Of a stretch of DNA of 27,142 bases, positions 15,496 through 22,745 are shown one piece after another. Within the stretch, counting starts at the first letter, position 1. Every line of letters starts with the position of its first letter. The notes below the pieces were generated by a model that worked only from the letters and a program-made list of their open reading frames with translations, made no database searches and had not been told where the DNA came from. The position numbers were made by a program, and so were the translations under genes. Origin of the DNA: a virus; the IMG/VR virus record IMGVR_UViG_3300044957_000558, positions 1 to 27,142 of that record; one strand, given 5' to 3'.

Positions 15496-16515
15496 ATGGA
15501 TCTAAATAAATTTAAAGAACTATTATCCATACCTTCGAAAACTTATCAAGAAGATAAGATGGTCGAATTTTTGACTAATTATCTAACCACAGAAGGATAT
15601 GACTGGTATCGTGATTATCACAACAATATATACGTGACTAAAGGAACATTGGATGAAGGTGAATTTTACCCAATGTTTATTTCTCATACCGACACGGTTC
15701 ATAATATTGTAGATAAGATTGTTGTAAAAGAAGAACTTTTGGTTCGTCTATACACATTCGGAAAAGACTTTGGTTCAAATCAAGTTGATTGTTTAAAAGC
15801 ATATACTCCTGATGGAAAACCTACTGGCATTGGTGGAGATGATAAATGTGGTATTTTCATCTGTTTAGAATTACTTAAACAATTAAATAAAGTAAAAGTT
15901 GCATTTTTTGTTTCAGAAGAAACTGGATGTCATGGATCAAGAAACTTGGATAAGGACTTTTTAAAAGATGTTGGATATTGCACCCAATATGATGCCCCTG
16001 GTGATCACTTGATTTCTTATAGTTGTTCAGGAACGGTATTGTTTGATAAGAATGGTGAGTTTTTTCCATTGGCGTTACAAGCTATCTCAGAGGGGTTCAA
16101 AAATGAAATGATGGTTCAATCTCACCCTTACACCGATATTATGATGGTTAAACAATATAGTGATATTTCTTGTATCAATATGTCATGTGGTTATTATAAC
16201 ATGCACACGTCAAATGAGTTTGTTTGTATTTCTGATGTTGAAAGGGCAATTATTGCAGGAAAAAACATGGTTGATAAATTGGGTTTAAAAAAATACGAAT
16301 TCAAAGAGGAAATTAGACCTCAGCCAAGCATTTTTGATTTCCAAGATGATAAACCTTTTTATGATGAAGTTCATCAATTATCTACAGTTGATATAATAGA
16401 AGAAAAAAATGGTATTATAATTTGTGATTTTTATGATGAAAACCAACTTTATATTGACGATGAAGATGGATATAAATTATATGAGATACTAAAATACCGT
16501 TATTCTTTAGATTAG
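15496..16515 (+). CDS. M20-family metallopeptidase, PepT-like aminopeptidase
   Basis: This 339-residue protein has the di-zinc ligand set of M20 peptidases. The residues are H64 and D66 in FISHTDTVH, D115/D116 in GIGGDDKCG, the catalytic E141 and bridging E142 in SEETGCHGS, D166 in QYDAPGD and H237 in NMHTSNE. The pattern resembles PepT (tripeptide aminopeptidase, about 410 residues). The protein is shorter, so the lid or dimerisation domain seems reduced. It would hydrolyse short peptides in the cytoplasm. It lies directly after the ClpC-like gene and on the same strand, suggesting that peptides released by Clp proteolysis are turned into free amino acids for phage protein synthesis. Other M20 substrates (acylated amino acids) cannot be excluded. 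Confidence 0.82.
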   Translation: MDLNKFKELLSIPSKTYQEDKMVEFLTNYLTTEGYDWYRDYHNNIYVTKGTLDEGEFYPMFISHTDTVHNIVDKIVVKEELLVRLYTFGKDFGSNQVDCLKAYTPDGKPTGIGGDDKCGIFICLELLKQLNKVKVAFFVSEETGCHGSRNLDKDFLKDVGYCTQYDAPGDHLISYSCSGTVLFDKNGEFFPLALQAISEGFKNEMMVQSHPYTDIMMVKQYSDISCINMSCGYYNMHTSNEFVCISDVERAIIAGKNMVDKLGLKKYEFKEEIRPQPSIFDFQDDKPFYDEVHQLSTVDIIEEKNGIIICDFYDENQLYIDDEDGYKLYEILKYRYSLD

Positions 16516-16517
16516 TG

Positions 16518-17651
16518 TTAATCAATTCTATACTCGGTCGGGTTAAATAAACCTGGCTGAGTTGCCATTGCAATCACACTATCAACATCAGAAACACCCA
16601 TTTTAGAGTTCCAATTTTGTGGTGATGTTCCAACTCTAAATGTTACTTTCAAAGTCTCAGGATCAACCCTTTCGACTTTAAGATAATGTTTTTTATCAGG
16701 CAATTGTTTATATTCAAATAGTTTTAATTCACTTAATTTTCTTACTACCTCGTTGTAATTCGAGTTAATTCCTTCGTAAGCCTTTTCAATATACCAATCC
16801 ATAAGATCTTCAAATTTCTCGCAAGTTTCAGAATCAAAAATTTCATTATTCCAAACATAATGTTCAATTTCGTAATATTCAGGTGGATGATTTTTAAAAC
16901 CTTTTTCGATTGTATTAAATAATAAATCTAAGACATTCTCATCAAAATCCCCCTTATCAATATACAACTGAACTAAATTACCCCAACTTATAAAGTAGGT
17001 TCGAAAACAATTTGTAAGACTACTCTTACCCCAATTTTCGATACCAAATCGTTTAAGACCATTACAATAAGTTTCTTCTATCAATTCTTGAGCTCCATTA
17101 GAAACCGCATGATCTTTACCTATACAAATAATTTGATCTATCTCATCAAGAAGTTCAGGAAAAAACTTATCTAAAACTGTTGGTAGATAACCCCCACCAT
17201 CATATCTTAAATTACCATTAGGGGTTTCATTAAAATATTCACTCGTTGATGGATTTAGAAGATCAGCAAGTTGTTTTAGTTTTATTGTTGCAGAATCACA
17301 AAAGTAATTTAATTGATATCCATCATCCCAATCATCATATGCTCTATCTTGACACTCAGTATAAAAGTCCCAATTTCCATAATACATTCTATCGTAGTTA
17401 CCAGCATCCCACTCACCATCAGTACCTTCTCCATATGTTTCAGGAAAAAAGAACTTTAAAAATTGTTCTAAATCATCAAAATGAAACAATAGACCATGGG
17501 GAGTTACTTCAATTGTATCTCTAAAATTATTACCTTCAGAATTGTAAAAATCGACATCGTTATAATCTAACTTTTTTTTATTTAAAAGTAGAATTTTTCT
17601 AAAATCTTCTAATTCATCTATGTCGTTTTCTATAAGAAGTCTTTTTTTCAT
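16518..17651 (-). CDS. Hypothetical acidic protein between peptidase and tmRNA
   Basis: This 377-residue protein is rich in Asp, Glu, Tyr and Trp (for example WDAGNYDRMYYGNWDFYTE at about 103-121). It has a helical middle and a C-terminal beta segment, TLKVTFRVGTSPQNWNSKMG. No catalytic motif is recognised. It is on the strand opposite to its neighbours, and its stop is three bases from the stop of the peptidase gene (tail to tail). The N-terminus MKKRLLIENDIDELEDFRKIL resembles the amphipathic starts of other leftward genes here but lacks the terminal (I/L)-x-E. A TATATTTATA element lies four bases from the ATG and overlaps the region of the divergent tmRNA promoter. Confidence 0.6.
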   Translation of the reverse strand: MKKRLLIENDIDELEDFRKILLLNKKKLDYNDVDFYNSEGNNFRDTIEVTPHGLLFHFDDLEQFLKFFFPETYGEGTDGEWDAGNYDRMYYGNWDFYTECQDRAYDDWDDGYQLNYFCDSATIKLKQLADLLNPSTSEYFNETPNGNLRYDGGGYLPTVLDKFFPELLDEIDQIICIGKDHAVSNGAQELIEETYCNGLKRFGIENWGKSSLTNCFRTYFISWGNLVQLYIDKGDFDENVLDLLFNTIEKGFKNHPPEYYEIEHYVWNNEIFDSETCEKFEDLMDWYIEKAYEGINSNYNEVVRKLSELKLFEYKQLPDKKHYLKVERVDPETLKVTFRVGTSPQNWNSKMGVSDVDSVIAMATQPGLFNPTEYRID

Positions 17652-17666
17652 ATATTTATAAATATA

Positions 17667-17697
17667 TTGTCAAAGTGAAATCTTTGTATTATATTTG
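17667..17697 (+). promoter_or_regulatory. Host-type promoter of the tmRNA
   Basis: TTG at 17667-17669 is followed, exactly 20 bases later, by TATATTTG at 17690-17697. This matches the Bacteroidota TTG-N20-TAnnTTTG promoter. The tmRNA 5' end lies 23 bases after the -7 element, leaving a short leader to be processed. Confidence 0.75.
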
Positions 17698-17704
17698 TAT
17701 TATA

Positions 17705-17716
17705 GTTCTTTGAAAA
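17705..17716 (+). promoter_or_regulatory. boxA-like element in the tmRNA leader
   Basis: GTTCTTTGAAAA lies between promoter and tmRNA 5' end. The same GTTCTTTGA core occurs in the leaders of the large ncRNA and the tRNA-like transcript. Confidence 0.4.
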
Positions 17717-17719
17717 TAT

Positions 17720-18124
17720 GGGCCCGACTTGGATTTGACAGGCGTTGGTTGGATAAAAGAAGCATGCCGAGACTGAGATAATCTCGTTAAAAACTGACTC
17801 ACAAAAACAACTGGCAATGTGCTAAACAAAATGGAAACTCTTGGTTTACTAAGAGGTTCTGAAGTTACTGTAGCTTAAGAAGTTTACGGAAACGGGAGCC
17901 GGTTCACATACGCTTAGCAACAGAAGTGATAAAAGTGGATTACCATTAAACTATAAATTGAATGGTCCATTGGTTGTTAGTTTACGATGGTGAAGAACAA
18001 ACTAACCTTGTTTTTGATCAAGTTAAAATCAAATATTTTGGGGTATTAGAAAATACCAACCTAAGCATGTAGGTGTCTTTTAAACAAGACGAGCTGGACG
18101 AGATTTCGATTATCTCCGGGTCCA
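17720..18124 (+). ncRNA. ssrA: Transfer-messenger RNA (tmRNA)
   Basis: The ends form the tRNA-like domain. The 5' GGGCCCG pairs with 3' CGGGTCC plus discriminator A at 18124, with a G3-U70 wobble as required for alanylation. A T-arm of GAGAT-TTCGATT-ATCTC precedes the 3' strand. The D-loop analogue GGATTTGACAGG and the AGCATGCCGAG segment are typical. The likely resume codon is GGC at 17813, giving a 21-residue tag (GNVLNKMETL...EVTVA) that ends at the TAA at 17876. Bacteroidota tags normally also begin with G but are short and end in ALAA, so this tag is long and has TVA instead. No CCA is encoded. The tmRNA rescues stalled ribosomes and marks the product for Clp proteolysis. The 405-base length is normal. 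Confidence 0.93.
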
Positions 18125-18132
18125 CACTAAAC

Positions 18133-18165
18133 AATCCCATCATTTAATTATGGTGGGATTTTTTT
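18133..18165 (+). terminator. Rho-independent terminator of the tmRNA
   Basis: AATCCCATCAT pairs with ATGGTGGGATT (one G-T pair) around a 6-base loop and is followed by seven T. Confidence 0.85.
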
Positions 18166-18210
18166 ATGCGTTAAAATTATTGTGTATTTGGTTGTGATTT
18201 TTTTAAGCAC

Positions 18211-18233
18211 AAAAAAAGGGACTAATTGTCCCT
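18211..18233 (-). terminator. Rho-independent terminator of the large ncRNA
   Basis: On the minus strand AGGGAC-AATTA-GTCCCT is followed by seven T. It faces the tmRNA terminator and closes the leftward RNA described at 18211-19174. Confidence 0.8.
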
Positions 18234-19143
18234 AATATTTTACCGGTGGGTCCATTAAAAAGAAACGCTGAGATTACACGTTTTTGTGAGAACCTTTAGA
18301 GTGATTATTGTTTCTACTCTTATCCACTTTCTTTTGGAAAGTATTTCTCATTGCCGATTGGTTAGACCAATCACTCCTTGACGATATAACTACTCTCCTA
18401 TTACTTAACTCTCTTTGAGGATGCCTCCCCAACTCGTCCTTGCAGGATTAGAGGTTTTTGGTAGAAATACACTCGGTCTTGGGAACCTAATGTGCCACGG
18501 ACAATCCGTGACTAAGTGGGCAACTTCCGTTATACCGTGACAGACACTTTTCCTTATTTTATTAATACAATAGTCATAAGTTTGTGTCGTGGATTATCGA
18601 AGTAGTGGTCTGCCAACCGAGCCAACCCATATTTTGAACGAGTCGATACTCAACTACTCCATGAAATGTCCCCATTTCCATACTTCAAGATTACTTCGAG
18701 ACTAACCCCTTGGTAGAAGTTCGTCAAGGTTAATAACGGCACCACCCGTTTTTTAACATACCTTTCGGTTTTAAATAACCTTTGATATTGGAACACGCAA
18801 TAATGAAATTGGATAATTTCATGTTTCGCAAATATTCCTACGGGTTATTCCTATTGGTGTTCCCACCTCAATTTGACGACCCACATCGCCAAATCATCTA
18901 ATCACGTTCCCTACAGCGTTGCCCTCGGTAGTAAAGATTAAACGGTATCCCGCTTGTATACTCGAGCTCCAAAAAGAAGCCGCAAATCATCTAACACAAA
19001 TGACTCACTTTATCCTACTTTCGTAGTTTATTTTAATGGACTATATACGGCCCAATATCTTAATCAATCAAAGATGGAAATTTCATTCCAATTACTTGTC
19101 AAAGAATCTGACAAAACTTATCTTGAACGGATAATCTATTTTT

Positions 19144-19153
19144 TTCAAAGAAC
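19144..19153 (-). promoter_or_regulatory. boxA-like element at the start of the large ncRNA
   Basis: The minus strand reads GTTCTTTGAA about 20-30 bases downstream of the inferred start of the large ncRNA. Confidence 0.4.
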
Positions 19154-19179
19154 GTTTCGGACTTTTCCGATTTGTTTTA

Positions 19180-19211
19180 CAAAGTTAAGAATAATTTTTT
19201 TATTTCTCAAA
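19180..19211 (-). promoter_or_regulatory. Promoter of the large ncRNA (proximal)
   Basis: On the minus strand TTTG (19208-19211) and TAACTTTG (19180-19187) are separated by exactly 20 bases. Confidence 0.72.
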
Positions 19212-19273
19212 TTTTTCTTTCACTTTTTTTTTCGAGATTTGTATCTTAATCGTTTCCCATCTCAATTGTTTTA

Positions 19274-19304
19274 CAAAGTTAAGACATTTATTTTGATCTG
19301 TCAA
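19274..19304 (-). promoter_or_regulatory. Promoter of the large ncRNA (distal)
   Basis: On the minus strand TTG (19302-19304) and TAACTTTG (19274-19281) are separated by 20 bases. The spacer contains AGATCAAAATAA, nearly the same as in the promoters at 25304 and 25705. The two TAACTTTGTAAAACAA copies 94 bases apart make tandem promoters. Confidence 0.68.
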
Positions 19305-19322
19305 GTACTTTGTGAACTTTTT

Positions 19323-19469
19323 TTAATTTTTTTCTACATAAACTTTATGAGTTTCGTAATATTTTGCTCTAAGTGTTGCATATACTTGACTTGGTGTGTG
19401 GTATTTTTTGCCGTTTGAGTCAAAATAATAAAAAATCTCATAAGATTCGATTGTTTGATCTTCACTCAT
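19323..19469 (-). CDS. Small hypothetical protein, 48 residues
   Basis: The frame starts ATG at 19469 and ends TAA at 19323. The product is MSEDQTIESYEIFYYFDSNG then KKYHTPSQVYATLRAKYYE and a short Lys-rich end. It is aromatic-rich, acidic then basic, with no membrane segment. The composition and alternating pattern look like a real small protein rather than chance. It sits between the M15 peptidase gene and the ncRNA promoters. A TATTTAT-like element is about 75 bases upstream (near 19545). No family is recognised. Confidence 0.5.
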   Translation of the reverse strand: MSEDQTIESYEIFYYFDSNGKKYHTPSQVYATLRAKYYETHKVYVEKN

Positions 19470-19558
19470 AGTTTGATTTTTAGTTATTAATATTTAAAGA
19501 ACGAATATGATGTAAATTTAAGTATTAAAAATGAATGTGTCAAATAAATATTTGATTT

Positions 19559-20185
19559 TTATACAAAATCTTTAAAAATATCATTTAATTTAGAAAAAAA
19601 GTCAGATGAAGAACCTTTTAATGTTTGTAAAATCTTATCAAATGAAAAATCTTTTGGTGTTTCTGTCTTATCAATGGTAGGATCATCAACAATTTTTCCA
19701 CCTTTTTTTCTAACTCCAACATGAATGTGATCATAATGGTCTTTGACTTTCCAACCAAATTGATAACGATAACCATCTTTATTGACGTTTAACCATTTTC
19801 CACCATCATAATTAGAGTTAGATCCGTTGTTCCATTTTTTCATAATACAAGCCAATAACTCATCACCAGATTCACCTCGTGCGGGTATATCAACTGCGTA
19901 AGCGGATAGGTTACCAATATAATGATCTGACACTCTTCCTGATCTTGTTTTTACTCTTGATCTTTTTTGTGAAGACACGACATTACCACCACCTTTACAA
20001 TCACGAGCAATGTCTAATATTTCTAAAGCCCTTTCCATAGACCCATCCCAATTACCACCTTCACCACCTGGTACAACTTTTCCTGAATCTACCTTACCTT
20101 CAGGAAATCCATAAGTGTTGGTTTCGTTAAGTTTTTGACGAACAATTTTTTTAATTTCTCGTTCTATTATTAGATCTAATGACAT
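19559..20185 (-). CDS. M15-type zinc peptidase, putative peptidoglycan hydrolase
   Basis: This 208-residue protein has the zinc site of M15 D,D-/L,D-peptidases: SDHYIGNLSAYAVD with H88 and D99, then HYDHIHVGV with H153/H155. The spacing between the first His and Asp is a little longer than the usual SxHxxGxAxD because of an inserted GNLS. The enzyme would cut peptide stems of peptidoglycan, as an endolysin or as a virion-borne entry enzyme. The N-terminus (MSLDLIIEREIKKIVRQKLN-E-T) is an amphipathic helix ending in L-N-E at residues 19-21, the prohead-protease consensus. The C-terminal 45 residues are a charged extension. It is close to other lysis-type genes (lysozyme-like and holin-like). 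Confidence 0.75.
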   Translation of the reverse strand: MSLDLIIEREIKKIVRQKLNETNTYGFPEGKVDSGKVVPGGEGGNWDGSMERALEILDIARDCKGGGNVVSSQKRSRVKTRSGRVSDHYIGNLSAYAVDIPARGESGDELLACIMKKWNNGSNSNYDGGKWLNVNKDGYRYQFGWKVKDHYDHIHVGVRKKGGKIVDDPTIDKTETPKDFSFDKILQTLKGSSSDFFSKLNDIFKDFV

Positions 20186-20194
20186 ATTTTATTT

Positions 20195-20206
20195 TATAAA
20201 TATGCC
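20195..20206 (-). promoter_or_regulatory. Putative late promoter element of the M15 peptidase
   Basis: The minus strand reads GGCATATTTATA about 10-20 bases upstream of the ATG. Confidence 0.45.
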
Positions 20207-20207
20207 G

Positions 20208-20681
20208 TTAGGCTAAAAACCATTCGGGAATGTCTCTATTTTTCCAATTACAAAAATCTTTTTTTGCCCCTTTATAGTAATTTCGATATGATTGAATTAT
20301 ATCACTTACCTTGAATTCGTCGGGCATTGCCTTTGGTGGTGTGGTGAAGTTTTTATCAACTATGTTTGGTTTATTTATTAAACACCACTCAATTACATCT
20401 TGAGATTTGTGTCGTTTACCATAACGATATGTATATTCTTTACATAACTCTAAACCAAGATCACAAAGATATAAGTAGTTAGATAAGCTTTCACGAGCCC
20501 ATATTGCACAAGGGTGATTCTTGTGTGATAACTTGTAGGGAACTTGGGGGGTGACTTGGGGGGTAGTGTGGTGAACGCCACATAATAATTGCGAATATTC
20601 CACACACATTTTTACCACATGACGATTATTATGGTATTCAGCACATTTGTTGGTGTCGAAATCCAAAAAGAAAATATTCAT
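20208..20681 (-). CDS. Conserved phage protein of unknown function (HVVKM / NHPC / YRNYY family)
   Basis: This 157-residue protein has a set of motifs I associate with a family common in marine phages. They are NIFFLDFDTNKCAEYHNNRH with HVVKM, SHKNHPCAIWARES, YTYRYGKRH, TPPKAMPDEFK, YRNYY and KNRDIPEWF at the end. The many conserved His, Cys, Lys and Trp residues suggest an enzyme or a nucleic-acid-binding protein. The function of the family is not known to me. A small tandem duplication encodes TPQVTPQV at about residues 40-47. It lies between the GAF-like membrane protein and the M15 peptidase gene with short spacing, so it is probably co-transcribed. Confidence 0.68.
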   Translation of the reverse strand: MNIFFLDFDTNKCAEYHNNRHVVKMCVEYSQLLCGVHHTTPQVTPQVPYKLSHKNHPCAIWARESLSNYLYLCDLGLELCKEYTYRYGKRHKSQDVIEWCLINKPNIVDKNFTTPPKAMPDEFKVSDIIQSYRNYYKGAKKDFCNWKNRDIPEWFLA

Positions 20682-20704
20682 ACCGTAAAGATATGAAAAA
20701 ATCT

Positions 20705-21307
20705 TTACTGGTTCAAATAATTCATTAAAACACCACCAATTGATGATGCGTGAACTTGAAGGTGGATTACTTCTTCGACAGACAGACTTTTTTTGTCTTT
20801 TGTGTAATCAACCGATAAAATCCCAATAAATTTATCTTCGATTGTTTTAATTGCAAATAGATAAGATGACTTACATCCAGTTTCTTCTGCAATATACTTT
20901 AGTCCAAAAGTTGGGATCTGTTCATCTTTATAGTCAGATATCTCAATAGAATCATTATTAAATAATTCGTTTATCGATTTTGAAAATAAATTTACTGGGA
21001 TGTTTTTGAAATTAGTTTGAACTGATTGCCCATACTGACCAACCGTTTCATAAATTATTGAAAATTTAGTGATTGATTTTCCTGTTGGGTAAAAGTTACC
21101 TCCATTATGAAATTGAGAAACCCATACTCTATCGGCGCCAAATTCTTCTTTGATGTAATCAATTTTAGAATTTATCAACTCACTAACCCTTAAAGTATCC
21201 ATTACCATGTCGGGTTTTTTCTTATTTTTATCCAAAATATATTTGATATAGATCAATAATATTGGTCCCAAAACTCCTGTGATAAATGCGATTACAATTT
21301 CAGACAT
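20705..21307 (-). CDS. Membrane-anchored GAF-like domain protein
   Basis: This 200-residue protein has one N-terminal membrane segment at about residues 4-24 (IVIAFITGVLGPILLIYIKYI), a short basic linker, and a cytoplasmic domain of about 150 residues. Features such as DRVWVSQFHNGG, GCKSSYLFAI, DKFIGILSVDYT and a final helix HASSIGGVLMNYL resemble GAF sensor domains. No catalytic output domain is present. Position among lysis-type genes (M15 peptidase, lysozyme-like, holin-like) raises the possibility of a membrane sensor involved in lysis timing or superinfection, but that is inference. Confidence 0.65.
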   Translation of the reverse strand: MSEIVIAFITGVLGPILLIYIKYILDKNKKKPDMVMDTLRVSELINSKIDYIKEEFGADRVWVSQFHNGGNFYPTGKSITKFSIIYETVGQYGQSVQTNFKNIPVNLFSKSINELFNNDSIEISDYKDEQIPTFGLKYIAEETGCKSSYLFAIKTIEDKFIGILSVDYTKDKKSLSVEEVIHLQVHASSIGGVLMNYLNQ

Positions 21308-21319
21308 ATTTTTTTATTT

Positions 21320-21973
21320 TTATATTTTTTTAACCAACGTTCTTGATATTGCGGGAGGATTAATCATCTTTGTCTTCAACACCTTTTTTATTAATCCTCC
21401 AGTACCCCACGTTTTTAAATCACCACAATTGGCAATTTCCATAGCACCTTTGTTATCTTTTAAACCATTCACTATACAAGGATAACGACCATTTTTTAAA
21501 GTCATGACCGTGGCTTTAATACCATCTTGTTCTGATTCATAATTTCTAACACCACCAACACATTTTCCGTCTTTTTTCTTTAAACAATTCCATAATGTTG
21601 ACCCTTTTTTATTTTGGGTTGTATTAAATGGATTGTAAGTTGATTTTGCACCTTCAGCCTGTCTCCAAGCATATAAGAATAAAAGATTTTCATTACTTGG
21701 TTTCGCTCCAATACCTTCTAAAACCTCTTCATAGAATTTTTTGTCTGAAGAACTTGGTTCTGTTATTTTAAACTCTTTATATTCACTTGATACCTCTCCT
21801 GATTTTTCTTTTTTAGAAAAATCAACACCAGTTAAGTCCTCAAATGCTTTAGCAATATCTTTTGTAATTTCACCTTTCATTATTTTATCAATAATATCTG
21901 AAAACCAAGACTCATCTAAGTCGTGCATTTTTCTTATATTATTTTTTTCATTTTCGGTGATTAGTTTTTTCAT
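21320..21973 (-). CDS. Lysozyme/transglycosylase-like protein with processed-type N-terminus
   Basis: This 217-residue protein has a C-terminal lysozyme-like domain at about residues 80-195. It begins NLLFLYAWRQAEGAKSTYN with the probable catalytic Glu108, continues with NPFNTTQNKKGSTLWN, and ends with GVRNYESEQDGIKATVMTL and a GRYPCIVNGL segment. This arrangement is known from phage endolysin or tail lysozyme domains. The N-terminus MKKLITENEKNNIRKMHDLDES ends in L-D-E before Ser22, the prohead-protease consensus, followed by a variable linker of about 55 residues. It could be an endolysin or a head-packaged or tail-associated muralytic enzyme used at entry. Confidence 0.72.
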   Translation of the reverse strand: MKKLITENEKNNIRKMHDLDESWFSDIIDKIMKGEITKDIAKAFEDLTGVDFSKKEKSGEVSSEYKEFKITEPSSSDKKFYEEVLEGIGAKPSNENLLFLYAWRQAEGAKSTYNPFNTTQNKKGSTLWNCLKKKDGKCVGGVRNYESEQDGIKATVMTLKNGRYPCIVNGLKDNKGAMEIANCGDLKTWGTGGLIKKVLKTKMINPPAISRTLVKKI

Positions 21974-21984
21974 AACTTTATTAC

Positions 21985-22017
21985 ATAAATATCCCCCACG
22001 TATAAAAATGGGGGATA
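21985..22017 (-). promoter_or_regulatory. Hairpin joined to a putative late promoter element
   Basis: The minus strand has TATCCCCC...GGGGGATA, an 8-pair stem, running directly into GGATATTTAT, the recurrent late-type element, about 12 bases before the lysozyme-like ATG. The hairpin follows the holin-like gene and probably ends its transcript while the element restarts transcription. Confidence 0.5.
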
Positions 22018-22036
22018 AGTTTTCTTTTTTTAGGTT

Positions 22037-22204
22037 TTATTTTTTATCAATTACTGACCAAACAACACCTACTAAGGTCATAACACTTCCGATAATTTCA
22101 GTAACCATAGTCTCATCAACAAGACCTTTCATTACTACGATACCCCCAACAAACGTAAGAGCGTGTCTTACGATACCTAAAATTTGTTCTTTTGTTAACT
22201 TCAT
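22037..22204 (-). CDS. Small holin-like membrane protein, 55 residues
   Basis: The frame runs from ATG at 22204 to TAA at 22037. The product begins MKLTKEQILGIVRHALTFVG and has two hydrophobic segments, about residues 10-25 and 36-52 (VTEIIGSVMTLVGVVWSVI), joined by a short charged turn and ending in DKK. This size and layout match small class II phage holins, including a family frequent next to endolysins. The neighbouring lysozyme-like gene supports a lysis cassette: the holin would permeabilise the inner membrane and release or activate the muralytic enzyme. A GATATTTAT element lies about 30 bases upstream. Confidence 0.68.
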   Translation of the reverse strand: MKLTKEQILGIVRHALTFVGGIVVMKGLVDETMVTEIIGSVMTLVGVVWSVIDKK

Positions 22205-22233
22205 TAATCTAGTTTTTAAAAGTTTATTTATTA

Positions 22234-22243
22234 GATAAATATC
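22234..22243 (-). promoter_or_regulatory. Putative late promoter element of the holin-like gene
   Basis: The minus strand reads GATATTTATC about 30 bases ahead of the holin-like ATG. Confidence 0.45.
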
Positions 22244-22283
22244 TTTAAAAAGTGTAGAAGATTAATTTAATTTTTTTTAAAAC

Positions 22284-22745
22284 TTATCCCGATGAAAGTT
22301 GATCATATTTTAGTCCACTAGAAACATATTCAGAATCATCCTTAAAGTAATAATCGTAAAGTTTATAAAACTCTTCTAGTTTTATAAAAATATCGCCAGC
22401 AAGGTACTTTTCTGGATTTTTTCTTGACTTTTCTATTTTATTATCCAAATAGCTGGTACCATCTTCATTTTTTCTAAATGATGGGGTACCGTCTAATAAC
22501 AATTGCATCTGATTAAAAAGGCTTATCCTCTCAGCATTATTTTTTTCTGAATTATATTTTTTTCTTAATTCATTTACTGAGTTAGTGGTATTGTATAAGT
22601 CTCTATAAATGGCATCAACTTTGTTTATAAGCTCCAAGAGTTGTCTTGTTCTATCTAAAGTTACACTTTTATAATCCTTCTTTTGATTTTTTGAAAGTTT
22701 TTCGATTGCGACATCATCAAGCCTTGATTTTATTTCATCAAACCT
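22284..22745 (-). CDS. C-terminal third of a stop-interrupted reading frame
   Basis: The 153 codons after the in-frame TAA at 22746-22748 stay open to the TAA at 22284. The first 36 codons contain no ATG, GTG or TTG. The first possible initiator is a TTG at 22637, in the middle of a helical segment, so independent initiation is doubtful. The product is helical and highly charged (DEIKSRLDDVAIEKLSKNQ, then VDAIYRDLYNTTNSVNELR), with coiled-coil character, and ends in KYDQLSSG. It either continues the upstream protein by readthrough or is a separate small protein with an unusual start. No family is recognised. Confidence 0.5.
   Translation of the reverse strand, partial: RFDEIKSRLDDVAIEKLSKNQKKDYKSVTLDRTRQLLELINKVDAIYRDLYNTTNSVNELRKKYNSEKNNAERISLFNQMQLLLDGTPSFRKNEDGTSYLDNKIEKSRKNPEKYLAGDIFIKLEEFYKLYDYYFKDDSEYVSSGLKYDQLSSG

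Larger units (their letters stand above)
18211..19174 (-). ncRNA. Large structured non-coding RNA, GOLLD/ROOL-like candidate
   Basis: About 960 bases on the minus strand have no convincing reading frame but a clear promoter at one end and a terminator at the other. Many stable hairpins can be drawn. CTAC-GAAA-GTAG (near 19024) and ACC-GAAA-GGT (near 18765) have GNRA loops; others are CACGGA-TTG-TCCGTG (near 18505), TCCT-GCA-AGGA, CTTTC-CAAAA-GAAAG and AACGG-GTGGTG-CCGTT. The 12-mer TTAGATGATTTG occurs twice (near 18891 and 18984). It is not rRNA, RNase P, SRP or a group II intron by the motifs I know. Size, phage location and nearness to tmRNA and tRNA-like genes fit the giant ornate RNAs GOLLD or ROOL, which occur in phages near tRNAs. 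I cannot confirm the class without a covariance model. Confidence 0.65.

Noticed and set aside
18241-18970. RNase P RNA, group II intron or rRNA fragment for the large non-coding region
   Set aside because: The RNase P core boxes, group II domain V and rRNA signature sequences were looked for on both strands and not found. P-Q-R-S group I elements are also absent here.
18954-19418. A 154-codon open frame on the plus strand across the ncRNA promoter region
   Set aside because: Its composition is Phe/Ile/Arg-rich as in translated AT-rich non-coding DNA. It overlaps two well-formed minus-strand promoters, a boxA-like site and the 48-residue gene. No homologous pattern is seen.
21741-22238. A 165-codon plus-strand frame covering the holin-like gene
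   Set aside because: It is antisense to the lysozyme-like N-terminus and the holin-like gene, crosses a hairpin and late-type elements, and has a Ser/Ile/Thr composition typical of shadow frames.
22284-22637. A separate gene starting at TTG 22637
   Set aside because: The frame extends upstream to the TAA at 22746 with the same helical character. A TTG start inside it has no supporting leader, so it is treated as part of the stop-interrupted frame.
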